A DNA stretch of 64,000 nucleotides from a virus. The notes under the pieces are model-generated. The model was given only the letters and a program-made list of their open reading frames with translations. It made no database searches and was not told the origin of the DNA. The stretch lies in IMG/VR virus record IMGVR_UViG_3300043823_000671, positions 1 through 64,000 of that record; one strand, written 5' to 3'. The position numbers and the translations under genes were made by a program. Positions 12,301 to 19,649 of the stretch are shown one piece after another. The first letter of the stretch is position 1; every line of letters begins with the position of its first letter.

Positions 12301-14356
12301 TACCATTTCTGGCAACGGAACGACCGCCCTGGTTACCACGTCTTCGCCTCACGGTTTGCAAAACGGTGCGTACCTTGTTATCCGGGGTAACTCGACCGTT
12401 GGTTTCAACGACACTTTTGGTTTGAGTGTTGGCGGTAACCGCTGGATTCAGATTCTCGTCGTATCGCCAACTCAGTTCACCTTTGCTTCATCGGTTACTG
12501 GGGTTGGAATTGGCGGTTACGCATATTCAATCAATGTATTCGACCCATCCATTACCCTTAATTCCGTTCCTAATTCACCAGTTGCTAATACCGCATCTGC
12601 TTATCAGGGTTGGATGCCAAACGCAATCGTTGGTGTAGCACCAGAGAACTTTGTTGTCGCTAACCAAGCAACCCTCTCAAACAGCAACGTAAGCAACTCT
12701 GCTTATTCGGGCGTTTTTTACGTTCCTAACGGTACGAATATTGCGCTAAACGCCGGGACGGAAGTGACTTCACCATCAAACGGTCTTACTTATGTAGTCT
12801 CTGAATACACGCCAGCGGAAAGCACTGCTATTGCAGTTACCTTCGCACCCGAGAGCACAACGTCGAAAACTTTCAATGCGTTCCTCACCATGAACAGTCC
12901 GGTTTTGTCCCAAGTCTCTTCCGGCTTGTTCTATGTTGGTCAGGCTATTACCGGCGCAGGCATCCCAGCGAATACTTATGTGACTTCCGTGAACACCGGA
13001 TACTCAATTACTCTTAGCAATCCGGTTGAGGCTGATGGTGTATTCACCTTAACGTCATATGGGAATGCCTTGAGTGGCGCAACTGACCTCACCATCTCAG
13101 CCTCGTATGCGGTTCCAGCCTTCAGTTGGTCTAACGCAGTGGCGACAGATACGTATGCCCTTGGCTCGGTTATCTTCAAGGCTCTTACGCCACCCACGCC
13201 AACTGGGTATAGCGCAATCAACACCCTTATCCCGGCACTCCCGATTACTTTGGATAACAGCAACCTTAGCGTCGCTCACAATGCCCTACCGCTCCCCGCT
13301 ACAACCCCGACTAATGGGTTTGATTCTTTTTACCTTTTTGACCCCGCTGGGGACAACGGGACCCGAGAGTTGCAGGTCGGCTCAGACGCACCAACGCTTT
13401 GGTCTAGTTTTTCTGTTGCCGGTAACGCAGGTGACCAAATTATCAACGTTGTTTCGACGGCGGGTCTTGCGCCATCTTCCGAGTTGCTTGTCGACTGGGG
13501 CGGGACAAGCGAAGAAACTGTTGTTGTTTCACCGACATGGGATGGGACAAATGCGGTCGCAATTAGCACCCCGTTGCAGTATTCGCATTCTCAAGGCGCA
13601 CAGGTTTACTCAGTTGTTGCAGGTATTGCCGGACAGTTGCAGTACGCCCAGCAAGCGGGAACCCCGGTTGCGGTATTCACTTGGAATAATGCAGGTTGGG
13701 TCGGCAGTGGCGCTGTGGCAAATGACTATTACTTTTCCGTTAGCCGAAGCGAAGACGAAGGGAAAACCTGGTCTGTTCTTCCAAACCAAGGCTACGTAAC
13801 CCTGGATGAAACGGGCAAGGCGTACATAACGGACTATTTCGCCATACCCGGTGCCCCCACTTTTTACCAAGCAACGGGATACTACAAAGACGTTCGAGCG
13901 AACGTCACAATCCCCGGCGTGCCGACACAGCCCCTGTATGCGCCAATGGCTCAAACAAACTCTTGGTGGCTTTCGAGTTTCAGCAGACCAGACCTATACC
14001 ACTTCCCGATTCTCGTTCAAAACGGGCTACAGGAAGAGCAGAAGCACCCCGTCGGGGTTTTCTATCCGCTCGGTTCTTCACGCCCATACACAATCGCTGG
14101 TGTCGTACAGGGTCGTGACGCAACAATTGACATTGTTTGGAAAGACACCGTCAATTGGAGTTCATTCTTGTCAATGCTCAACCGTGGCGAAATAATGGTT
14201 CTTATTGACCCCGTTGAGCAAGAGCGTCGCTACGTTTTCGTCAGCGACAACGTTACTGCGACCCACAATTCTGGCTCCGCAGGACCTTGGCGTGACGTTA
14301 AACTCACCTACGTGGAAACTGCGCCCCCGAATTTTGGCTTTACGTACGGTTCGTAA
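6392..14356 (+). CDS. giant tail/fibre protein with glycine-rich domain
   Basis: 2,654 residues from a GTG that overlaps the previous stop by one base. Like its neighbour it is built of Ser/Thr/Gly-rich beta modules with several copies of the GxGIPxGTxV...TLSxP unit. At about nt 7490-8010 there is a poly-Gly domain of the type seen at the tips of phage fibres, preceded and followed by Ser runs. The last 130 residues lose the repeats and look like a globular tail-attachment domain rich in Tyr, Trp and Asp (nt 13960-14356). The order fibre-like repeats then hub-like C-terminus, and the DUF5047 gene two bases downstream, suggest it joins the fibre region to the baseplate. No catalytic motif is seen. 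Confidence 0.85.
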   Translation: MGFQYEHSYATPVATADSGGPNSASVVVVNPLSTNSVTTSQTLTLSSPWVPAGNNGAPNISTSLYEPVVAGSSTLAISDASSFPMSGYPNVHQQGLGLLLPEIGRSAGDTPVGSTSINIVLTGQLPNVFPFNVSINGATFSVTSTSSTGGATFTTLNISSSTTIDIPDLSPVHFASLSIGTSYNILDTPMFYITSPISAGVPTPYISTSPLPCNIPFGTTIAITYGDYIETCLVGDDAMAGDTQLALATFAFQGVGTGVNSVVMTSGTINVSTFAEELGNTGIASAGTDTSSQAMSMAGMGMSVGTASGNSTSGIETGTVLFGGLASVALVGTASTTLSNSSLSFSTGGSASSSSSSASSSATTIQGIFTVVGGGGGSAGATGAGGGGGQVIDNSNITIPIGTPISLTIGSGGAILLDGGATSFMGNSANGGKAGVSGTGGNSGGGLLGGTMQFVDSGSGGGAGAGGAGGAGTGHATGATSRGGNGGAGFTSSLTGTTYAGGGAGWAPDVSGSAGSGQNNAGGGGNYGSGGNAGLIVLSIPATSPTPVFTGISPTQSSSNGRNIYTWSTAGTGTVTFGTTSSSSSSSSSASQLTGSASAGTTTVTFTNLVNAGYGAGSVSGIFQVQAGQAVVGEGVPPNTFVVGPVVQNGSSGSFNLNQPVSFTSTQANPTVYLATVVNSTTLQGSGSQTAFVLTDSTVGLTPKTVFFGAYIPAYDYEPSSGANGVFSSANAQGIVLLNQDLSIGQTLALYDGSSFVGTLTKGLNTITGVSSSAGIDIGQMLSGLGIPFGTTVTAVTAVTGGYTVTMSGVATSTQTQIGIMSQGATQTLKVALGQSKMTPHIHVEPFSPVYPFDNSSVLLAPFAFTLDTGDNIEVVYPITTPMPMNALGKAPYSISLATQTQNSHASGALLRFYQMPSPPNTADVVYRPDFSTSSGNYVYAPMGVDAHELSIYDGQMYREARISSIQGIYNIKGSPNGNDKTNISFIDSVTKETLPADQIPNANSVNGTTYAGGIRSLDPSRSPWTPQSFEDIQMVVEATVPPNGSITYNSLSVQVAYQTAPRPTSVWLSPSDTLIISPETSSSIEWTYSDLDGKPQGAFVVKIFDQFTYLSLDFSPETSTPIWSTQSNDTNLNKTSVLIADANGNTPPFISGQQYWAFVKVAKTFNQQPWFGEWMGAPFSVVVLQPQPALMSYNADGSSAVNGLIVQSSDNLLKDDNAEFSNSIGGWSPTQNDTSNTQLIDGTSGTVLGANISTKQTITSLPIGSIGYLVSPLPVSASSGSQFSVSGSMGTKTLAEGFPAVGSSFWVTIDSENILVNHISAGTSKTANVFQVLQRGYRNSTVTSHTANTSVVIGLQDDIYAGTEGSLYFLEVQTGTTSVYKPSASSKKLPTTSTAVVASSTPTTAGATLKVTKPTSSSNPNQFTVYDPNNALPVGTKGATFTLYGTNTTQQTQTKKVGGTTLSLSQNVTSSVTDVIEITGVVATAPTTLATYFPASFTARNIEGPGYCSSLPVQPGTGSPNVIASVIKAGNSLSVQTPDFKRSFSITLTKDWDRSKDSSIYFKPVFLYGTEFGLTIYVPNNETAKTVAQTTNSYLVPKGCLININVTTSTPTPYKIVSINNGWNNKGGFKNFQIKGSITLNGGGSGGSSGSGGTVTQVPYVHKYPHTMTFTVASNPSPATPSVSFGSAVFSAITFTATSTANSAILTSASGFGGLVIGSAITSANFPTGTVVVAIGTNTVTLNNPATTSATGATFTSNSFITMSGITSPQAVTANEYAGYLVYAYGVTPGTTIASNTACSATGTFAITLSQGSVIQDSTALTQISFAPVVGNTNIANVIPAGSTSIPVIPFTPDFDYPKYSAMTLKFPITTSAQQAMFGANIMKVQPTTNGYVEISTKGGSAPDSFVTDPDAVPVTPGVTYGLMGWSHVINGLSTPKFQPYILWYDAYQNPIYWDYGMNSLSASPVEISTISGNGTTALVTTSSPHGLQNGAYLVIRGNSTVGFNDTFGLSVGGNRWIQILVVSPTQFTFASSVTGVGIGGYAYSINVFDPSITLNSVPNSPVANTASAYQGWMPNAIVGVAPENFVVANQATLSNSNVSNSAYSGVFYVPNGTNIALNAGTEVTSPSNGLTYVVSEYTPAESTAIAVTFAPESTTSKTFNAFLTMNSPVLSQVSSGLFYVGQAITGAGIPANTYVTSVNTGYSITLSNPVEADGVFTLTSYGNALSGATDLTISASYAVPAFSWSNAVATDTYALGSVIFKALTPPTPTGYSAINTLIPALPITLDNSNLSVAHNALPLPATTPTNGFDSFYLFDPAGDNGTRELQVGSDAPTLWSSFSVAGNAGDQIINVVSTAGLAPSSELLVDWGGTSEETVVVSPTWDGTNAVAISTPLQYSHSQGAQVYSVVAGIAGQLQYAQQAGTPVAVFTWNNAGWVGSGAVANDYYFSVSRSEDEGKTWSVLPNQGYVTLDETGKAYITDYFAIPGAPTFYQATGYYKDVRANVTIPGVPTQPLYAPMAQTNSWWLSSFSRPDLYHFPILVQNGLQEEQKHPVGVFYPLGSSRPYTIAGVVQGRDATIDIVWKDTVNWSSFLSMLNRGEIMVLIDPVEQERRYVFVSDNVTATHNSGSAGPWRDVKLTYVETAPPNFGFTYGS

Positions 14357-14357
14357 A

Positions 14358-16013
14358 ATGTACAAAATCAGCACTCGTATGTCGCAGGCTTTGCAAGAGA
14401 GCCATCGCCCCATCATCGTTGTAAAAGTGAAGACGGTTCGTGGCGAAATGTTTAATGTCCCAATCACGCAGGGCTCGGTTTCAATCGACAGCACAAGCCA
14501 AGATGCCCGACGCACAATTTCTTTTACGGTAAGTGACACCGTGGGTGGGTCTAACGACCTGGGGCTAGTACCCACAACGGGAGTCAACTCAGTTTGGAAA
14601 GAAGCGCTACAGATTTATGGGAACCACATCTATGCATATCGTGGCGTTCTGTGGAACCCTTCAGAAATTGGACAAGACCTTTGGGACGCAATCCCTCCTT
14701 TGACAGACGCACAGCGTGCTCCGGCGAATGGAGCCTACGAAATAGTCCCAGTGGGAGTATTTAGGTTGAATACTGTAGAAGTTGCCGAACAAAGCGACGG
14801 TAACGTAGTAATCACCTGTCAAGGAACCGACGTATCGCATAACATTGGAATGAACCACTGGATTGCCCCTGTTACGGTTTGGAAAACCAAGTACTCCGCA
14901 CCAGTCAACAAAACAGATACCGGCACGGAAGAACAGTACATTGCCAGCACCGTTTTGGAGGCAATCAAAATATTGATTCGCAATCGTTGGCCCTCACGCC
15001 CGTCAAAAGTTCTTGGCGAACCCGTCTTTGACTTCCAGGGCGTAACAGATGCACCCCTCGCATCACCGGTCATCATGGGGTCTCGAACCGTGTCCTCGTC
15101 GGGCTCCAACTCCCCTTGGACCGACATCACCGCACTTGCAGATGCGGTTGGGGCGACTCTTTATATCGATGTCGACGGACGCTTTGTTTTGCGCCCAGTA
15201 CCCGACCCAAACGCACAGCCCGTTGTCTGGAAGTTTCTTGACGGTCAAGGCGGTTTGTTACTGTCCGCTGATAGGAAAATCAGCGATAGCAAGTCCGTGA
15301 ATTATGTCATTGCAACGGGTGAAAATACCGGGGCGAAAACCCCCCTCAAAGCAGTGGCTGTGGACGACGACCCAAACTCTCCAACATATTGGCAGGGAGA
15401 CTTTGGAATTTCTGTTGGATATGAGCCCGGTCGTCGGCGCCTAACGACTCAGGCAGAAACACAACTTGCCGCAAATACTTACCTCAACTGGTTTGTTGGC
15501 GGAGAAGAAACACTAACTGTTGGCGTTGTTCCAAACCCTGCGCTTGATGCGGGTGATGTCGTTGCGGTCCGTCGACACCGCATTGGAATTTTTGACGACA
15601 GCACCGTTTATGCAGTATTGAACGAGCAGTTTGCTGATACAAAAACCGCTTTGAAAACAATTAAAGTTGCAACGACGACCAAAGAAATCACCGCCGGTAC
15701 AACGCTTTTGTTTTACACTGACTACATATCTGATTCTGTTGTTGTCACGCAAACAGCGCCAATTGGCTCAACCGAACTTTTCGTTAGTTCACCATCTGGC
15801 GCACCATATGTACCCAATGCACAATATGGGCAACAAACGCCTCTCGTTGACCCCACGAAACCGAGTGATGGCTCTGTTAACTACTACATTGACCAAATCA
15901 CGGTACCGCTTGACCTGACAACGCCAATGCAAATAACAATGCGCCAGCGTCGAGTTGGAAGCCGACAGGACGCTATCCGTATTGGTGAGTACGATGTGGC
16001 AGGCTTGGACTAA
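14358..16013 (+). CDS. DUF5047-type tail (baseplate hub-like) protein
   Basis: 551 residues from ATG 14358, two bases after the previous stop; an in-frame ATG further upstream would overlap the giant gene by 150 nt and is less likely. The N-terminus (start YKISTRMSQAL, then a short beta domain with RGEMFNVPITQGSVSID) matches my memory of actinophage DUF5047 proteins, which are predicted tail-hub components. The rest is beta-rich with a domain carrying YEPGRRR and repeated NTYLNW-like helices. It ends by overlapping the next start by one base. Role inferred from family and synteny. Confidence 0.8.
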   Translation: MYKISTRMSQALQESHRPIIVVKVKTVRGEMFNVPITQGSVSIDSTSQDARRTISFTVSDTVGGSNDLGLVPTTGVNSVWKEALQIYGNHIYAYRGVLWNPSEIGQDLWDAIPPLTDAQRAPANGAYEIVPVGVFRLNTVEVAEQSDGNVVITCQGTDVSHNIGMNHWIAPVTVWKTKYSAPVNKTDTGTEEQYIASTVLEAIKILIRNRWPSRPSKVLGEPVFDFQGVTDAPLASPVIMGSRTVSSSGSNSPWTDITALADAVGATLYIDVDGRFVLRPVPDPNAQPVVWKFLDGQGGLLLSADRKISDSKSVNYVIATGENTGAKTPLKAVAVDDDPNSPTYWQGDFGISVGYEPGRRRLTTQAETQLAANTYLNWFVGGEETLTVGVVPNPALDAGDVVAVRRHRIGIFDDSTVYAVLNEQFADTKTALKTIKVATTTKEITAGTTLLFYTDYISDSVVVTQTAPIGSTELFVSSPSGAPYVPNAQYGQQTPLVDPTKPSDGSVNYYIDQITVPLDLTTPMQITMRQRRVGSRQDAIRIGEYDVAGLD

Positions 16014-17080
16014 TGGCTTTTGACTTCCGGCTTTTAGCGAACAAGATTGTCAACAACAACCAGTTCCGCCTGCCCCCAGCAGATGTTGCTCGTATGGGCG
16101 AAATCGTTGGTTATGACCCCGCATTCAATGACCTTGCAAGCGGGAACACCTACCCCTCGGTAAGCGTTTCTATTGGTGGAGACGTTGCTCCAATGCACGG
16201 TGTTCGTTTTGGAGAAACCTACGTTCCAAATATTGGCGACACCGTCATGCTCCAAACCTCTGGTCATGATGCATATGTCCTTCACGCTTTTGCTGGTGCG
16301 GACAAAGACACCATTGGCTCGGTCCGCTCCGCCTCTGGGATTCTTGCCCACTCGACTTCTTTGTCGCAGGGGTCCGCTGGGGCAAAGCCCGCATCTATTG
16401 TTACCAGCGTTTTGCCAGGTCGGTTATACCGAGTAGAAGTGTCTTCTGACTTCAATGTTTCTTCGGCGGGTCGGGCGAGCCAGGCATCCATCGATGTAAC
16501 TGCGCCAGACGGGAAGGTTCTCACACTTGGCAAGTTGAGTGTTTCGCAAAACACCAATTACACATTCCACGGCTTTGCATTGTGGAGCGATATGGACGCA
16601 ACAAACTGGGCATCAAAATATCCGCAAGTAACCGGCGTAAACCCCCAGGGGACATGGACCGTCGGATTGAACAATCACCAGTTCGACTCTGCGCTACCTT
16701 TTTCTAGCAGTAACGCAAATGGCTACATAACCGGAGACGTTGTTTCCATCCCCGCCTCGGGGAGCACGCCAACGACGTATTACGTCGCCCAGCGAACTCT
16801 TTATACGTACTCTTCGAGCAACCAGTACATAAACGGCGACGCCGTTATGTTCAATGGTGCTGTTTACCAGTGCATTTATTCCGGTTCTACTCTTCTGACA
16901 AAAGGGACGGCGCCCACCAACACATCGGACTGGCAACAGGTTTATTCCAGCGCAAGCCCGACCGCAGATACGTACGGGAAATTTTGGCAACAAGAGAAGG
17001 CTCCAACGACAATTTTGGGGACCCACTCAATCGTCGTTCATGACCTGGGGGTTGCTAACCCTCAGCCATTTAGCAACTAA
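16013..17080 (+). CDS. spike-like tail protein with OB-fold and chitin-binding-type module
   Basis: 355 residues. Residues about 45-95 (VSIGGDVAPMHGVRFG, then VPNIGDTVMLQ) resemble the OB-fold of gp5/VgrG-type baseplate spikes. Residues about 235-310 contain YxxGDxVxxxGxxYxC...P...W elements typical of carbohydrate-binding modules of the ChtBD3/CBM5-12 type, in two neighbouring partial copies. The gene is translationally coupled to the DUF5047 gene. The likely role is puncturing or binding host surface glycans at the tail tip. The module assignment is by pattern only. Confidence 0.65.
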   Translation: MAFDFRLLANKIVNNNQFRLPPADVARMGEIVGYDPAFNDLASGNTYPSVSVSIGGDVAPMHGVRFGETYVPNIGDTVMLQTSGHDAYVLHAFAGADKDTIGSVRSASGILAHSTSLSQGSAGAKPASIVTSVLPGRLYRVEVSSDFNVSSAGRASQASIDVTAPDGKVLTLGKLSVSQNTNYTFHGFALWSDMDATNWASKYPQVTGVNPQGTWTVGLNNHQFDSALPFSSSNANGYITGDVVSIPASGSTPTTYYVAQRTLYTYSSSNQYINGDAVMFNGAVYQCIYSGSTLLTKGTAPTNTSDWQQVYSSASPTADTYGKFWQQEKAPTTILGTHSIVVHDLGVANPQPFSN

Positions 17081-17110
17081 AAAAACTAGATGCAAGGATA
17101 AACTTTTCTC

Positions 17111-17515
17111 ATGTCAGCCCCAGCCAGCCCGTACGTAGTCTCGGCTCTTATTGGGGCTATACCCGCAACTCTTTCAGCAACTGCCGCCTGGCGCTCCAGC
17201 CACAAGGGTCGAAACGAAGAAAAAGCAGACCACACTGAAGTAGAGGCGTCTCTACATACCGTCAACCAGAACCTTATTGGGCTCGGCAACGAAATTTTGG
17301 AAGTAAAGGCTCGTGTAGCCCAGGTCGACTTGCGCCTAGACACACTCAAGACCGGTATGGATGTGCGCTTTGACGCAATTGAAGATAAGGTGGAGAGGCA
17401 CCTCGGGTGGCATCGCTCTCAAGCCGAGGACCAACTACCAACAGCACTCATGAAGGAGTCAACCGGTGACAATGACACCAACCAGCACCCCAGAGTCCGA
17501 CCAGACTCTCTCTGA
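17111..17515 (+). CDS. DUF2746-like membrane protein, holin candidate
   Basis: 134 residues. One hydrophobic N-terminal segment (about residues 8-26, containing ALIGAIPATLSATAAW) is followed by a basic stretch and a coiled coil with heptads up to about residue 105 ending in ERHLGWHR. This arrangement is that of actinophage DUF2746 proteins, often found in lysis cassettes. It lies after the tail genes and overlaps the next small membrane gene by 50 nt, as paired holin-type genes often do. Function is inferred. Confidence 0.6.
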   Translation: MSAPASPYVVSALIGAIPATLSATAAWRSSHKGRNEEKADHTEVEASLHTVNQNLIGLGNEILEVKARVAQVDLRLDTLKTGMDVRFDAIEDKVERHLGWHRSQAEDQLPTALMKESTGDNDTNQHPRVRPDSL

Positions 17516-17774
17516 CCAAATCCCTCCGACCACCAGCACGGCGGTTGAGGTTGACGAAGTAGGTAACGAAATTGTTCGTTACGTAACACCCCTTATTGCG
17601 GGATGGCTTATCACCGCAGTTGCAAAGCATGGCTTGCGCCTGAGCACCGCAGAAGCGTACTCACGTGTCTACCCAGCCGTTTCATCGGCATACTTTGTAA
17701 TCGTTCGCTACCTTGAAAACAAAGTACCTGCGTTCGGTCGCCTTCTTGGAGTCAAGAAGACCGTCAAGAAGTAA
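17466..17774 (+). CDS. small membrane protein, holin candidate
   Basis: 102 residues from GTG 17466 (ATG 17472 is an equal alternative). The N-terminal 35 residues are Thr/Pro/acidic and hydrophilic. Two hydrophobic helices follow (around YVTPLIAGWLITAVAKHG and SSAYFVIVRYLENKVP), then a basic tail (LLGVKKTVKK). Size, topology and basic C-terminus fit small actinophage holins. It is the last gene before a strong bidirectional terminator. The endolysin is 40 kb away, so the lysis genes would not be contiguous if this is the holin. Confidence 0.6.
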   Translation: MTMTPTSTPESDQTLSDQIPPTTSTAVEVDEVGNEIVRYVTPLIAGWLITAVAKHGLRLSTAEAYSRVYPAVSSAYFVIVRYLENKVPAFGRLLGVKKTVKK

Positions 17775-17789
17775 TACTTCGGTTTCAAA

Positions 17790-17824
17790 AAATAGCCCGT
17801 GGGTTTTTAGCCCACGGGCTATTT
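17790..17824. terminator. bidirectional intrinsic terminator
   Basis: A perfect 14-bp hairpin (AAATAGCCCGTGGG paired with CCCACGGGCTATTT) with a 7-nt T-rich loop sits between the converging tail/holin operon and the Gam-like gene. A-rich and T-rich flanks allow termination from both sides. Confidence 0.9.
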
Positions 17825-17828
17825 GCAT

Positions 17829-18422
17829 TTAGTCAGTTATTTTTACGCTAACCGAAGTCCCGCCCGGAACGTGGCTGAGACCCTCAACAATTTCTCCCGT
17901 AGTCGGGTCTATGACAGCATCTCCGGCAAAGTCGACAACCTTTTTGATTCCTGATAAATCTGCTTCTCTTTTTACCCGGAGCCAGTCTTCGTGACCGTTC
18001 TGCTCAGCCCAACTAACAAACGCATCGATATCTGCAACCGCAACCTTGCTCGCAACGGCTCGGCTCGTCACCACGCCATCGGGGAAATCAAGTGACTTGC
18101 GACCGTCCTGCTCATCCTCCCTAACCCTAAGAAGGTATGCCGAAAGATTGTTTGTGAAGTAGTCAATGTTCGGCTGAAGTCGAGATGAGCGGTATTCAGC
18201 CCAAGACTTGATGCGCTCGATTTCTTCCTTGGCTTGCCGGTTGACTTCGTCAAGGCGACGCTGTGCTCGTGCAAGTTGCTTTACCGCCCACAGCGCCTCA
18301 TCGTCGTTCTTGATTGCGAAGTTGGCATCACCGAAAACAAAACCTTCTGGCTGTCCTGCGGATGCTAAAAAATCTGAAAGTTCTGGTTCGTCAAAACTCT
18401 CTTGGCTTTCAAAATCTGACAT
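17829..18422 (-). CDS. gam: Gam-like host-nuclease inhibitor
   Basis: 197 residues from the ATG at 18422, which has AGGAG upstream on the minus strand. The sequence follows the Mu Gam-like family: NDDEALWAVKQLARAQRRLDE, a long coiled coil with EIERIKSWAE, a central basic/beta strip, and a C-terminal segment reading DPTTGEIVEG...GGTSVSVKITD. Gam-like proteins bind double-stranded DNA ends and protect phage DNA from RecBCD/AddAB-type exonucleases. It is divergently placed next to a Sak4-like recombinase, a usual functional pairing. Family call is confident; activity is inferred. Confidence 0.85.
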   Translation of the reverse strand: MSDFESQESFDEPELSDFLASAGQPEGFVFGDANFAIKNDDEALWAVKQLARAQRRLDEVNRQAKEEIERIKSWAEYRSSRLQPNIDYFTNNLSAYLLRVREDEQDGRKSLDFPDGVVTSRAVASKVAVADIDAFVSWAEQNGHEDWLRVKREADLSGIKKVVDFAGDAVIDPTTGEIVEGLSHVPGGTSVSVKITD

Positions 18423-18435
18423 TGCGTCGCTCCTG

Positions 18436-18452
18436 TGTGTAGTCCTGTTTAG
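18436..18452 (-). promoter_or_regulatory. CTAAACAG-N3-TACACA promoter element
   Basis: On the minus strand CTAAACAG, three bases, then TACACA: a near-match to the CTAAACCC-N3-TACACT element repeated through this genome, placed upstream of the Gam-like gene. No good -35 is seen at 17 bp. A second copy of CTAAACC lies just upstream. Confidence 0.5.
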
Positions 18453-18510
18453 CATTAGCCAGGTTTAGTATACACAGAATGTGTGACACGGGAAAAAGTT
18501 CTCGGGGTGA

Positions 18511-18540
18511 TTGACACGGGTTTAGTGTTTGATGTATTCT
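18511..18540 (+). promoter_or_regulatory. sigma70-type promoter for the recombinase gene
   Basis: TTGACA (18511-18516), 18-bp spacer, TATTCT (18535-18540), about 40 nt before the Sak4-like start. The spacer contains GGGTTTAG, the reverse complement of the recurring CTAAACCC box, so the divergent pair of promoters may share control. Confidence 0.6.
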
Positions 18541-18580
18541 CTTTCTCAACGTAACCATAACCATTAGAAAGTGAAAACGT

Positions 18581-19483
18581 ATGGCTGTAAATAGTTCATT
18601 ATTCACCAAGGCGACCAAGGCTCAAGCCAAGGCTCGCATCGCACTCGCTGGTCCATCCGGCGCAGGTAAAACAATGTGGGCGCTGGAACTGGCTACCGCA
18701 CTAAAGGGTGATGGCGAAATCGCCTTCATCGACACCGAACGCTCTTCGGCAAGTTTGTACGCAGACAAGTTCGACTTTCAGACCATGTCAATGTCGCCTC
18801 CCTACGACCCGAACCGTCTCATCCAGGCGCTCAACAACGCCGAAGATGCCGGTTTCTCCGTTATTGTCATCGACAGCCTGACCCACTTTTGGTCCGGTAA
18901 GGGTGGCGTTTTGGACATCGTCAACCAAGCAACCTCAAAGGGCAAGAACTCGTACACCGCATGGGCTGAAGGCACACCCATCCACCAGGCGATGATTGAC
19001 GCCTTGCTTGCGTTCAATGGTCACGTCATCGTAACCATGCGCTCAAAGACGGAATACTCGATGGACAAGACCGCAAACGGGAAGACGGAAATCACCAAGT
19101 TGGGCATGGCTCCGCAACAGCGTGATGGAATCGAGTATGAGTTCACACTCTTCCTTGATGTCGACCTCCAGCACCGAGTCACTGTTTCAAAGTCACGTTG
19201 TGCACCACTCGCAGACCGCACTTTTGCAACATACGATGGCGCTGAGTTGATGACGGAATTCACCAACTGGCTCGACGCTGGTGACGCCCTGATTGACCGG
19301 AACCAAAAAGACGCCCTCGACGGCAAAATTCGCTCTCTTAGCGACGCTGGGCGACACGCACTCAAGGACCTCTGGTCCGAGGCGGGATTGCCAAAGGTAA
19401 CCAACCTCCCGGTGAGTCGTGTCACCGAGGCTGAGGAACTTATCCAGCGTGCTTTAGAGGCGACGCAGAGTCCGTCTGTTTAG
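18581..19483 (+). CDS. Sak4-like RecA-fold recombinase (AAA_24 ATPase)
   Basis: 300 residues. Walker A is GPSGAGKT at about residues 24-31 and Walker B is VIVIDSLTHFW at about residue 95. A region containing SKTEYSMDKTANGK and the pattern LGMAPQQRDGIEYEF is typical of phage ATPases of the Sak4/RAD51-like group, which anneal or exchange strands with SSB. The C-terminal 70 residues form an extra helical domain. The neighbours are a Gam-like protein and the replication initiator, and an SSB is encoded at 61.6 kb, consistent with a complete recombination set. Confidence 0.85.
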   Translation: MAVNSSLFTKATKAQAKARIALAGPSGAGKTMWALELATALKGDGEIAFIDTERSSASLYADKFDFQTMSMSPPYDPNRLIQALNNAEDAGFSVIVIDSLTHFWSGKGGVLDIVNQATSKGKNSYTAWAEGTPIHQAMIDALLAFNGHVIVTMRSKTEYSMDKTANGKTEITKLGMAPQQRDGIEYEFTLFLDVDLQHRVTVSKSRCAPLADRTFATYDGAELMTEFTNWLDAGDALIDRNQKDALDGKIRSLSDAGRHALKDLWSEAGLPKVTNLPVSRVTEAEELIQRALEATQSPSV

Positions 19484-19494
19484 ACGGTCTTCAG

Positions 19495-19515
19495 CGGGGC
19501 TAGAAGCCCGTTTTT
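19495..19515 (+). terminator. intrinsic terminator after recombinase gene
   Basis: A short GC hairpin (GGGC, 5-nt loop, GCCC) is followed directly by five T residues, 12 nt after the recombinase stop codon. Confidence 0.6.
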
Positions 19516-19518
19516 GAC

Positions 19519-19568
19519 CCCCGGGGCTGTAGCCAGCATCTTTCCCCTTGGCTGGTTGCTCCCCGGGG
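19519..19568 (+). promoter_or_regulatory. large hairpin in leader of the initiator gene
   Basis: CCCCGGGG at 19519-19526 and 19561-19568 pair to form an outer stem; CCAGC/GCTGG (19533-19537/19551-19555) forms an inner stem. It lies between the terminator and the initiator start and could control read-through or mRNA access. The 80 nt after it carry no other clear signal except the AGGAAG ribosome site. Confidence 0.45.
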
Positions 19569-19649
19569 TTTAAAAGTACTTTCAGGTGAACTTGAAACTC
19601 ACTCTCAGTGGGTGTAACTTCACACTCCCAAACACAAGATAGGAAGAAT

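Noticed and set aside
13074-13799. 241-codon plus-strand frame inside the second giant tail gene
   Set aside because: It lies wholly within a real gene in another frame and shows Ser/Arg/Leu-rich low-order composition with no ribosome site.
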